This document shows positions 29,224-37,683 of a stretch of 64,000 nucleotides of DNA, in pieces. The translations under genes and the position numbers were made by a program. The first letter of the stretch is position 1. The number at the start of each line of letters is the position of its first letter. This stretch comes from Flavobacteriales bacterium (GTDB taxonomy: Bacteria; Bacteroidota; Bacteroidia; Flavobacteriales; Flavobacteriaceae). A model generated the notes under the pieces. It was not told the origin of the DNA. It did no database searches and saw nothing but the letters and a program-made list of their open reading frames with translations. Location of the stretch: NCBI GenBank assembly GCA_017303755.1, contig JAFLBS010000012.1, positions 1 to 64,000 on the forward strand. Reading direction: 5' to 3'.

Positions 29224-29411
29224 CTGTTTTCTTTTTCTTTCTTTATTTGTTCAATGATTCGTAATAATTCAGATAGGACTTGTCCTTCTGAGACAGGTTT
29301 AGCTTTTTTATCAAATTCCAATCTAAATCATTTTATGACAAATTTTTTACGCCTTTCTGCAATTCCCTTTTCTTGAATTTTCCACGCTACATTATCATTG
29401 CTTTTTTTCAT
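29202..29411 (-). CDS. Small basic protein with one in-frame TGA
   Basis: 69 residues from ATG at 29411 to TAG at 29202, with one TGA (29328-29330) in the middle. Read as Gly it gives KKFVIKGFRLEFD, then a helical LLRIIEQIKKEKE end. No family known; size and charge suggest a small DNA-associated or regulatory protein. It lies between the recombinase and the methylase on the same strand. The leader carries TAAAACAAAA, shared with neighbours. Confidence 0.6.
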
Positions 29412-29443
29412 ATCATTTTTGTTTTACTAGATAAAAGCAAAAA

Positions 29444-30271
29444 CTAAATCGGATAATTTGCCACTAACACTTCTTTTTTTCTTTTGATAGGTCAACTGTT
29501 CCTGTTGTGACTCGCTGATAGTGGCTTGTCAAAAGTTTTTACATATCGGTTATGTTTTTTAATAAACTCGTTTAGTATTTCAGAAGGATAGTTTGATAAT
29601 AGAAATTTTCATTTAATGTTTGCCAGTACTTCCAAATCACGAATAAAATGTTCTTTCTCATAACCACCGTAGTGTCCTTGGTTCGTTCCAATATAGGGTG
29701 GGTCTGCATAAATAAAAGCATCTACTCTGTCTCTACTTTCGATAACTTTGTAGGCATCGTTTTGTTCGATTTGGGTATGGCGAAGTCTGTCCATTAAATC
29801 CGAACCAAACATATCAATTTTATTTTTAAAGACAACTGACGACCTTCTTTCTCTGTCGTATCATCGGCTACCAATTTTGTTTAAAAATCCTTGATTGGTC
29901 ACTACATAGAATGCCCAAGCTCTGATAACAGTTTCGTCTGCGAACAATCGTGGGCAATCATAAATAAACAATGCTTTTCTGTAGGTTTCTCTGCTGTGGA
30001 GCGTGTCTTTAATTTTTTGCTCAAGTTCCGCTCATTTGTTTTTTAAAACCTTGTAAAAGTTAATCACGTTCATGTTCACATCATTGATGACTTCACACTT
30101 GGCAGGTTCTTTGGCTCGGTAGACACTTCATCCGCCAAAGTAAGGTTCAATGTAAATATTGTGTTTGGGAATCAAAGGCAAAATGTCCTTTAACATATTC
30201 TGCTTTCAACCGTAGTAGGAAATAGGTGTTTTTAAAATCACTTTAGGTCTGTTTTTGGGATTTGTTGTCAT
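29444..30271 (-). CDS. DNA adenine methylase (D12 class), intact only with TGA read as glycine
   Basis: 275 residues from ATG at 30271 to TAG at 29444, crossed by six TGA codons (30206, 30128, 30032, 29861, 29609, 29492). As Gly these complete motif glycines: SYYGGKQ (SAM motif I, residue 22), EPYFGGGSVYRAK (residue 48), and NIKGKFLLS. Catalytic motif DPPYIGT is intact. The C-terminus EVLVANYPI is usual for this family. Trp (code 4) would break all three motifs, so Gly is the right reading. Predicted N6-adenine methylation of DNA; the target site is unknown and no restriction enzyme is adjacent. Leader gTAAAACAAA. Confidence 0.9.
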
Positions 30272-30365
30272 TTTGTTTTACAGAGGATAAAATATCTATT
30301 ATACTAGATAACCAAATGAAAATGGCTTGCTAAAACAAGCCATTACTAATTACTGTGAAAACTGT

Positions 30366-30746
30366 CTACTTTTTATCTTCTTCAGTCACAACTTTCTTGT
30401 CCTTCTCATTTTTATCTTTGTTAACAAGAGTTGGTTTGTTGTTCCCTAATGGGATAATTTCAACTGGTGCTGAGGATACCTCTTTACTCCATTTGTTGGT
30501 CACATAGGAAATGATGCTAAAATCATCTCCTATGACTTTAAGTAACTCTTCGTTTTCCATATCAACAAGTTCATACTCTTCAGGGATAACCCCATCATAA
30601 ATATGATTGATGATTTCGATGAGTTCTTTCCTAGAGAAGTACTTTAACAAATCAGCTGAGATTTGTTTGGTTTCTTTCTCATCCTTTGCTCTGTTTTTTA
30701 GCACCAATGAAAATAATTTCATAAGTGCCCATTTTTGTTTTTCCAT
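30366..30746 (-). CDS. Small protein of the IGDDFxIxSY family, paralogue 1
   Basis: 126 residues, no in-frame TGA. Region about 35-85 has FSRKELIEIINHIYDG..., then MENEELLKVIGDDFSIISY. The 201-residue protein encoded at 31184 has the same order (KDELMDIIKWLY, MDKEELLQAIGDDFYILSY), so they are paralogues. The C-terminus is a Lys/Glu-rich tail. Function unknown. Leader taaaacaaaagccatt. Last of a six-gene minus-strand operon. Confidence 0.65.
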   Translation of the reverse strand: MEKQKWALMKLFSLVLKNRAKDEKETKQISADLLKYFSRKELIEIINHIYDGVIPEEYELVDMENEELLKVIGDDFSIISYVTNKWSKEVSSAPVEIIPLGNNKPTLVNKDKNEKDKKVVTEEDKK

Positions 30747-30764
30747 AATGGCTTTTGTTTTAAA

Positions 30765-30953
30765 TTAATTATCAAGTTTATACATCAGTTGTACTTTGGA
30801 GTTTTGCTCCGTTACTGTTTCTTCTTTTTCGATAAGTTCCTCTCGGACTTTTTGGGCTTCTTCTTTACTCAAATAGTAAGGTTTGGGATGGGTGTAAACC
30901 CATTCAAAATTGCCTTGCATATCTGCCAATAACACCACAAACACTTGTCTCAT
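30765..30953 (-). CDS. Small hypothetical protein
   Basis: 62 residues: MRQVFVVLLADMQG followed by YTHPKPYYLSKEEAQKVREELIEKEE, a beta strand then a charged helix. Middle gene of a tight operon (18 to 12 base gaps). Resembles small element-encoded proteins; no family named. Confidence 0.55.
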   Translation of the reverse strand: MRQVFVVLLADMQGNFEWVYTHPKPYYLSKEEAQKVREELIEKEETVTEQNSKVQLMYKLDN

Positions 30954-30964
30954 TTTAAATTGAT

Positions 30965-31177
30965 TTACATTATTATTTTATAGATTATAAACACTTTGGA
31001 GAAGTCTTCATTTGGAATAATTTCTTCTACAAATCGGTCTTCATCATAGAGTGAGCCTAGCATAAAATTTACAAAGCCTTCAAAGTCCATAGGTTCTTCC
31101 AAGAAATCATCCAAGTACTCTTGATGCATTTCTTTATTTAGAATTATCACTTGTTTTACGTATCTTTTGTTTTCCAT
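30965..31177 (-). CDS. Small hypothetical acidic protein
   Basis: 70 residues, rich in Asp/Glu and aromatic residues (MDFEGFVNFMLGSLYDED). No known domain. Starts 6 bases after the 201-residue gene stops, in the same operon. No in-frame TGA. Confidence 0.55.
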   Translation of the reverse strand: MENKRYVKQVIILNKEMHQEYLDDFLEEPMDFEGFVNFMLGSLYDEDRFVEEIIPNEDFSKVFIIYKIIM

Positions 31178-31183
31178 TTTATT

Positions 31184-31789
31184 TTACAGCATCATTATTT
31201 TAGCTTCTCCTTCTTTGAGTTGTCCATCCTCAATCATCTTAAGTAGTGCTTCGTTTGCCTCCTCTTCAGTATCATAGAACTTAGGAGGTGGCGTAGTTAC
31301 AATGTACTTGTCCTCTTCGCTAACTGAACTATCATAAATACCAAATACAGGAGTTGGATTTCCAGCCTTATGTGATAAAGCCCTGAAATTGGCACAATCA
31401 TATTCGTCCCAATCCGTTACGGGTTTTTCCATCAAATAATGCGTCTCCAATCCCAACTGAGCAAGGGTAGCTCGTACTCTTTGTGGAGTAACTTTGGTGG
31501 TTTCATATAGTTCCATTCTCGCTTGGTCTATCTCATAAGAAAGAATATAGAAGTCATCTCCAATGGCTTGCAACAGTTCTTCTTTGTCCATTTGGTCGTA
31601 ATTTATCCACTGGGGTACAGTAGGAACATACAACCATTTGATAATATCCATTAGTTCATCTTTGGAGTAGATCGAAAGGAAAACATTGTCTATGGTAGAG
31701 ACCTTTTCATTTTGCATAGTTTGTTGCAATCTTCTAAGGAAGTACTGTATAACCAAACGTGCTTTTGTTTTTCTAAGCATTTCTTTCAT
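31184..31789 (-). CDS. Hypothetical protein with IGDDFxIxSY domain, paralogue 2
   Basis: 201 residues. N-terminal domain (20-90) shared with the 126-residue gene: SKDELMDIIKWLY and EELLQAIGDDFYILSY. The C-terminal part (about 100-200) has LGLETHYLMEKPVTDWDEYD and an acidic helical end. No known family. Leader ccgTAAAACAAAAATTT. Confidence 0.6.
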   Translation of the reverse strand: MKEMLRKTKARLVIQYFLRRLQQTMQNEKVSTIDNVFLSIYSKDELMDIIKWLYVPTVPQWINYDQMDKEELLQAIGDDFYILSYEIDQARMELYETTKVTPQRVRATLAQLGLETHYLMEKPVTDWDEYDCANFRALSHKAGNPTPVFGIYDSSVSEEDKYIVTTPPPKFYDTEEEANEALLKMIEDGQLKEGEAKIMML

Positions 31790-31806
31790 TAAATTAAATT
31801 TTTGTT

Positions 31807-32265
31807 TTACGGTTGTTCATCTTTGAGCTTATCCTTTTGCCAAAATTCTTTTGAGGCTTCAAATCCTATCCACTGACCATTGTGGTCAAAACCACGATTG
31901 GCAAGTTCATGACGGATAAGTTTCTCTAGTGGAATTTCATATAAAAGGACAAAGCGTAGAAGTTCTGCTTCCATTACAGAAAACTTACCTAGTAAGTCTT
32001 CCCAATGTTCTAGCATATTGGTTTGTTGAGCGATGGCTTGCAATCTTTCATAAGAAAGATTTTTGTAGCTATCGGTAAGCGGATAAAAATGGTTGTCCAT
32101 TTCCATCTCTTGTGCCGTCTGTAAATCAGAAACTACAAAGTTGTCTTCGGGTCCGTCATAGACCACAAAATACCTCTTGGCATTTCTGTACTTAAATTGC
32201 AACCAAACCGCTCTGTCTATTGCATTGTTTAGGTCAGAGTAGAACTCCATAGCATTTTGTTTCAT
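31807..32265 (-). CDS. Hypothetical element protein
   Basis: 152 residues. Has RYFVVYDGPEDNFVVSDLQTAQEM, then a helical part (LSYERLQAIAQQ) and ends NGQWIGFEASKEFWQKDKL. The start after acaaaactc fits the leader motif. Second gene of the operon. No family named. Confidence 0.6.
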   Translation of the reverse strand: MKQNAMEFYSDLNNAIDRAVWLQFKYRNAKRYFVVYDGPEDNFVVSDLQTAQEMEMDNHFYPLTDSYKNLSYERLQAIAQQTNMLEHWEDLLGKFSVMEAELLRFVLLYEIPLEKLIRHELANRGFDHNGQWIGFEASKEFWQKDKLKDEQP

Positions 32266-32292
32266 GAGTTTTGTTTTTGAATTAAAAGTGAT

Positions 32293-32526
32293 TTAGTCTT
32301 GTTCTTCTTCATCCTCTTGCTTGTCTTGAGGTTCGCAGTAGGTCATAATGGTTGAAAGCAAGTGGTTGTAATCGCCACTTTGTGCCTCTTCAAGCACTTG
32401 GTCGATTTCATCTTGCGTCCAACCCTCACGTCTTGCTTGTCTTGAGAACACTCCCATAATGGCATACGCATTCCCATCAACCCCGACAAGTTCGAGGTCG
32501 ACTGTTTTTCCAATTTTGTTTTGCAT
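32293..32526 (-). CDS. Small hypothetical protein, first gene of operon
   Basis: 77 residues: N-terminal strand-rich piece (VDLELVGVDGNAYAIMGVF), then a helix (WTQDEIDQVLEEAQSGDYNHLLSTIM) and an acidic tail. Similar small proteins are common in Bacteroidota phages and elements. No in-frame TGA. Promoter likely within 32527-32640. Confidence 0.6.
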   Translation of the reverse strand: MQNKIGKTVDLELVGVDGNAYAIMGVFSRQARREGWTQDEIDQVLEEAQSGDYNHLLSTIMTYCEPQDKQEDEEEQD

Positions 32527-32948
32527 CGTTTTGTTTTTTAGTTGCTAAATAGTTTTTGCAGGAAGTATCCAATAACCAGAACTTAGGATTTAGAATCCCT
32601 ATTTTTTACTTCCGCTCCAACACTTTACATTTTTGTTTTAAGTGATTTGGTATGTTCTCTGGCGGTGGTGCTTGTATGGATTTTTTTTCATTTCGCAAGG
32701 GAATCAGCTTCACTTGAACTTTACATTTTCAAAATTTGTCAATGCAAAAAACAGAAGAAAAAAAAGTGTATTTCTATGGGGTTCTTTCTTGAAAAAATGG
32801 AGATATTGCTTGGGATTATGTGCGGTTTTTCATCTCCTTTAGAGGTTTCCAAAAAGGTAGGCAAAAAGGTAGTTAAAAAGGTACACGCCAATAGGTGTGC
32901 TTTTTGGTCTTTGTAGATAAAGGACTTGCATTTTTAAGTAAAACAGAT
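32527..32948. other. Divergent intergenic region
   Basis: 420 bases between two oppositely oriented gene sets. Several open frames are present but none has family features. The stretch from about 32848 holds short repeats gaaaggtaggcaaaaaggta-like (aaaaaggta three times) and then acacgccaataggtgtgct. It presumably contains both promoters. Confidence 0.4.
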
Positions 32949-34357
32949 ATGTACCACCTTCCGCTTTATTTTCTAGCTCGACACAAAATGACAGTACATA
33001 AACGCTTTTTTGATTTTATCGCCTGAACCATTCGTCTGTATTTTTTAGACCCAAGCCTGTTCCTGTGTACCTTCATGCACTAAAAAGACATCTGATTATT
33101 ACATGAAGGACGGGTTCAGGCAAATCGGTATTCTTGCAGTCGCTTTTTTACAAACTCCAATATCTATCGCATAAAAGACAGCAATATGCACTGGTACTAT
33201 TAGACCCACATGGGGATTTGGCGGAGCGTATATTGGCATTTCATTTAAACGCTCTCAAGCCACAGCGTATTATTTATATTGACTCGTCCCGAGAGAAAGA
33301 CTACATCCCGTGTATTAATCCCTTTCGAAAGAAAGTGAGTAATCCTATGATGGTGGATTTACTATCTCAGCAACGAGCCAAAACATTTGCAGAACTCATT
33401 CCCGAAGCAGGGATGTCCTTGCAAATGGAAACGCTTTTAAAACCATGCTTGGCGGTTCTGTTCTCTCATGGAGGATGTGGCTTATCGGATTTGCAGGATT
33501 TTATGAATGACGCTACCAACCAAAAACGGATTGAACTTTGAAAAAAAGCAACGCATCCAGTCTACAGGAGTTTCTTTACTTCTGCCTTTGAGAATAAAAA
33601 ATACAGTGCGACCAAACTTGCGGTATATACAAGACTTCAACACCTACAAAACAATTATAGTTTTTATAGGATGATGAACGGGGAAAGTGATTTTGATTTG
33701 AAAAAAGAAATGCAAAAGGGAAAGGTAATTTTATTTAATCTCTCCAAAGGAAAATTGGGTGAGGACACAAGCAAGGCACTTGGGAAGTTTGTATCGGCTA
33801 CGTTATTAAGCATAGCGTTGCAACGTGCATTTGAACAAGAACAGTATAGAAAGGCTTGTTATCTGTTTGTAGATGAATTTCACAATCTTGCTTCGGGTGG
33901 CAGTAGTATGGAGACGATATTCTCTGAAGCAAGAAAATACAAATTGCATCTGATAGTGGGAACACAAAGTGTCAATCAACTCCCTGTATCACTTAGGGAT
34001 ATGGTCATCAATAACACCGCTATTAAACTTGTTGGAATTAATGGACTTACTGCTTTAAAATCTCAAGCAGGAGATTTGGGTGTTCCCTTTACTATTTTAA
34101 AAACACTTCCTCCATTTTATTTCTACATTAAACAAGACCACTACGTTGCAAGAAGGATAAAAAGTCCGGACTTTCTTTTAAAACACTCTAAAAGGTATTT
34201 CTTATCCAAAAAAGAACAAGCCAAATTAAAAGCTCAAATCCTTTCTCAAAATTCAATTTACAGAAGCACTAAAAATCTTGATAGCGATTTGTCTGCTATC
34301 TGATCGCAAAACTCCACAGAGTCCAGCAATAATTTCAAACCCAAATTCCAACTGTAG
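32949..34357 (+). CDS. Conjugation-type ATPase (VirD4/TraG-like), TGA as glycine, with one frameshift
   Basis: About 467 residues. The ATG at 32949 follows a TAAAACA leader. Frame is shifted by one base at the T run near 33036-33048; adding one T joins IRLYF to FRPKPVPVYL, so a homopolymer error or mutation is likely. TGA at 33024, 33104, 33539 and 34301; 33104 gives the first Gly of Walker A (TGRTGSGKS). Walker B is LFVDEFHNL, with VGTQSVNQL and LRDMVINNT following as in type IV coupling proteins. LLDPHGDLAE is also typical. Reading through the last TGA extends it to TAG at 34355. N-terminal region is short. Broken under the standard code. Confidence 0.75.
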
Positions 34358-34375
34358 CGATTGTTGTTATAAAAA

Positions 34376-34402
34376 AAAGCAAGGCAGTCAGCCTTTTTAT
34401 TT
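34376..34402 (+). terminator. Probable terminator
   Basis: aaggcagtcagccttttta: stem AAGGC/GCCTT followed by a T run, between the coupling ATPase and the replication-relaxation gene. The run continues to only 17 bases before the next start. Confidence 0.5.
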
Positions 34403-34418
34403 TTTTATAAAAATCGAA

Positions 34419-35270
34419 ATGTTAACCAAAAGATTATTTTTCAAAACGCTCTCGCCATCACAAGAAAAAATCCTGCTGAGTTTGGCTCGTTATAAATTTC
34501 TAACCACAGGACAGATGCTTCGTTTGGGAATTATGTCCGATAGAGCCAATTTAAACAAACAAATCCTTGAACTCAGATATTGGAAAAACCCACTGGTGGG
34601 TTCTGCAACCTTTGGTGTGCATCCAAAGTTTTGAAAATTGGAAAGTATCCACCATCTGACTTCGCATGGAGCTAAACTTATCGAAGAGCGTTTATCTTCG
34701 AGTATGATTATAAGGTTTCCAAAGGCTAACACCGTGCTGTTTGGACAGGATTATTACCATAGAATCCACACCATTGATGTTCATATCGCTTTACAAGAAT
34801 GGGCATCAAGTGAGTCTATTGAGTTATCACTTTTTCTAACGTATTTGGATAAAGCCACCACTGGTAAAACAAAAGGATTCAGAGCAGAAACCTACATCTC
34901 ATTTTCAGATAATGAGTATTTGATTGCTGATGCTATTTGTATGCTTCAAACTCCAATCAGAAAAGAACTCTACGCCATCGAAGTATTTAATGGTATGAAT
35001 GTGCAACGTGTACATAATTCATTACTACAACATCTAATGGCTTTAAAAGAAGGTCAGCCAAGCAAACAATTTGGACTTGAGTACGGCTCAAGGGTGCTGA
35101 GCGTTTTTGGATTGGAAGCCTGTAAAACTCAAATCATCAAAAGAATTTTTGATGATGAGCGTTTTGCTTTTGCCAAAGAATATTTTCTTTTTAAAACACT
35201 CGATGGACTGAAAGAAAATGTGTTTGAGGGATGGGAGTTGTTTGATGGGACAGTAAGAACATTGTTTTAA
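34419..35270 (+). CDS. Replication-relaxation family protein, one TGA read as glycine
   Basis: 283 residues from ATG at 34419 to TAA. N-terminal helix-turn-helix-like segment (LARYKFLTTGQMLRLGI) is the family signature. One TGA (34632-34634) after FGVHPKF; as Gly it makes KFGKLESIHHLTSHGAKL, and Gly before the LT..G segment is usual in this family. C-terminal half has IDVHIALQEWA and ETYISFSDN. Replication-relaxation proteins are linked with plasmid and element mobilisation, commonly in Gram-positive and CPR elements. Same strand as the coupling ATPase, so part of its operon. Standard-code reading gives two half proteins. Confidence 0.7.
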
Positions 35271-35550
35271 ATATGATGAAAACTTATATAATTTCAGAAA
35301 TAACAAAAATTGCAAGAAAATATTTCTAGCATTTTAACTATTTTTGAAAAACATTTAGGTCATATTTTTATTTATCATGTATAGTTGACAAGCATTTATT
35401 GATTATATATACTTAAGTAACAAAGAAAGATAAATACAATCCACTTCATAAGGAATCAGAGTTAAGATTTAACTATTGATAACAGGAAGAAAATGTGTAC
35501 AAAAAATAACAAAAGATACTTAAAATTTATACTCAACAAATCTAGACCCT

Positions 35551-37683
35551 ATGTTTATATCAAAATTATCAATTAGAAACTTTAGAAATTTCAGAAATGT
35601 TTCACTGAAATTTAATAAAGGGGTAAATACAATTATCGGAGAAAATGGTTCTGGAAAAACGAATCTCTTTCATGCAATTAGGTTACTAATTGATGAAAGT
35701 ATGCCAAGAGGCGTGCGATTATATGAAAACGATTTTAATCGTTCACTTGGAAAATGGGCTGGACATTGGATAATAATTCAAATCGAATTTCAAGAACTTG
35801 ATTCTAGTGAGGAAGCACAATCTATCGCAATGCACAAAATTGGTACTGTAGATGATATTGATAGTACTATAGGAACTTATAATATGTTCTTCCGCCCTCG
35901 CATTGAAGTAAGACGTAATCTTTATAAACTTTCTCAGAGTGATGATAAGACAGTCGAAGAGTTAGATAAACTGTTAAACGAAATATCATTAAACGACTAT
36001 GAATCTGTTTTTACTGGAAGAGGAAATGTTGATTTTTCAGATGATGAGACATATTCTGAATATGTTGGTGATTTTGATGAAATAACATTTCCTGACCCTG
36101 ACCAAGAGCAAACGGATGTGTATGGTATAAAAATGTATGGTATTTCTATTCCCAATGAATTTGCCTTTACTTTTGCAAAAGCTCTTAGAGATGTTGAATC
36201 TGATTTACGCTCATATAGAGATAACCCGTTACTGAATTTATTGAGAGATAAAGAGAAAAATATTTCAATTGATAAGAAAAACGAAATTGAAGAACAGGTC
36301 GATAAATTAAATAAAAATATTTCAGGTTTAGAAGAAGTTAAAGGTGTTTCAAAAGGGATTACTCAAACCATAAAAGAAGCAGTTGGAGAGACATACGCAC
36401 CCAACGTAAATATTAAATCTGAGTTGCCTTCAGAAATGGAAAAAATACTTCAATCTTTAAAATTATGGGTTGGAGACCCTGACGAAGAAGGACACGAAGG
36501 TAGATTATGGGAATTGAGCCTCGGAGGAGCAAATCTTATTTATCTTTCACTTAAATTACTAGAATTTGAAAAAGTTAAGAAAGAAAATAAAATTGCAAAT
36601 TTTATTTTAATTGAAGAACCTGAAGCGCATATACACACTCATATTCAAAAAACGCTGTTTCAAAAATTAGATAAAGAAAAAACACAAGTTTTTATTTCTA
36701 CACATTCTACTCATATTTCATCAGTATGTGAAATAAGTTCTATGAATATTTTGGGAAGAGGAAAGAAAAAGGCTCATGTATATGCACCTTCAAATAATCT
36801 TGAACCAGACAAAATAACAAAACTAGAAAGATATTTAGATGCCAATAGGACTAATTTATTGTTTGCGAAAGGCGTAATTCTTGTCGAAGGAGATGCTGAA
36901 CACATATTAATCCCTGAAATTATAAAAAAAGCATTTGGTGTTTCTTTAGATGAACTTGGAGTTTCAATCATTAATATTGGAAGTACGGGATTTGACAATG
37001 TTGCCCAATTATTCCATAACGATAGAGTTCGTAGAAATTGTAGTATTCTGACAGATAACGACCTTTCTATTGTTGAGTTGCCCGATGACCCAAAAGATGA
37101 CAGTCAATACGAAAGAGATTGTCGTAATTCTCAAATATCAGGGGTAGATAGAAAAGAAAAACTAGAACTTTTTTGTAAGGATAATGATTTTGTGAAACCA
37201 TTCTATGCCAAACATACTTTTGAAGTTGATTTTTTACTTGAAGGAAATTCACACGAAGTTATTGAGACAATTAAAAAAACATATAAAAGACAAAACGACA
37301 TTGACCAAATTACAAAATTGCTTGAGGATGATGATGTTTCTATTTCAGGAAAGGAAGTTTTAAGATTAGCTGAAAAATTTGGAAAAGGTTGGTTTGCTAT
37401 TATGGTTTCCGAACAGATTAGCAACATTACATATATCCCCGATTACATTTTGGACGCCATAGTATTTGCGTGTCCAACTCTTAATCAAAGTATATTACTT
37501 ACTATTGCAAAATATAGGCTCAATAAATTAAAAGACAACCATTATACAGAAGATGAAACAGATTATAAATCACTTCTTGAGAAAATAAGCTTAATTGAAG
37601 ATACAGAAGAGGCATTAGAATTCTTCAAGACAGAACTTTCTGATGATGTATTATCTAAATTAATTAACAAACTAAATGCTTAA
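35551..37683 (+). CDS. gajA: Gabija GajA-type ATP-dependent OLD nuclease
   Basis: 710 residues, no in-frame TGA. N-terminal ABC-type ATPase: Walker A GENGSGKTN (about 31), signature LGGAN (about 325), Walker B FILIEEPEAH. C-terminal TOPRIM domain: ILVEGDAEHILI (about 445) and TDNDLS, the acidic catalytic pair. Longer than the Bacillus GajA (about 580). Overlaps the helicase gene by 8 bases. Together they match the Gabija anti-phage pair. Regulation by a leader of 280 bases is not resolved. Confidence 0.82.
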   Translation: MFISKLSIRNFRNFRNVSLKFNKGVNTIIGENGSGKTNLFHAIRLLIDESMPRGVRLYENDFNRSLGKWAGHWIIIQIEFQELDSSEEAQSIAMHKIGTVDDIDSTIGTYNMFFRPRIEVRRNLYKLSQSDDKTVEELDKLLNEISLNDYESVFTGRGNVDFSDDETYSEYVGDFDEITFPDPDQEQTDVYGIKMYGISIPNEFAFTFAKALRDVESDLRSYRDNPLLNLLRDKEKNISIDKKNEIEEQVDKLNKNISGLEEVKGVSKGITQTIKEAVGETYAPNVNIKSELPSEMEKILQSLKLWVGDPDEEGHEGRLWELSLGGANLIYLSLKLLEFEKVKKENKIANFILIEEPEAHIHTHIQKTLFQKLDKEKTQVFISTHSTHISSVCEISSMNILGRGKKKAHVYAPSNNLEPDKITKLERYLDANRTNLLFAKGVILVEGDAEHILIPEIIKKAFGVSLDELGVSIINIGSTGFDNVAQLFHNDRVRRNCSILTDNDLSIVELPDDPKDDSQYERDCRNSQISGVDRKEKLELFCKDNDFVKPFYAKHTFEVDFLLEGNSHEVIETIKKTYKRQNDIDQITKLLEDDDVSISGKEVLRLAEKFGKGWFAIMVSEQISNITYIPDYILDAIVFACPTLNQSILLTIAKYRLNKLKDNHYTEDETDYKSLLEKISLIEDTEEALEFFKTELSDDVLSKLINKLNA

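Noticed and set aside
27479-30271. TGA read as tryptophan (code 4)
   Set aside because: Trp in YYG-x-KQ, FGG-x-S, the Walker A loop and MIL-x-IN would break conserved motifs, and normal Trp codons (TGG) are also used in these genes. Glycine fits.
27479-30271. Simple pseudogene decay or sequencing errors as the cause of the stops
   Set aside because: Twenty-five interruptions over seven genes are all TGA, none TAA or TAG, and frames stay intact apart from one T run. Random decay would give a mix.
32647-32916. 89-residue open frame
   Set aside because: Low-complexity Lys/Phe composition, no family features, and it overlaps another frame.
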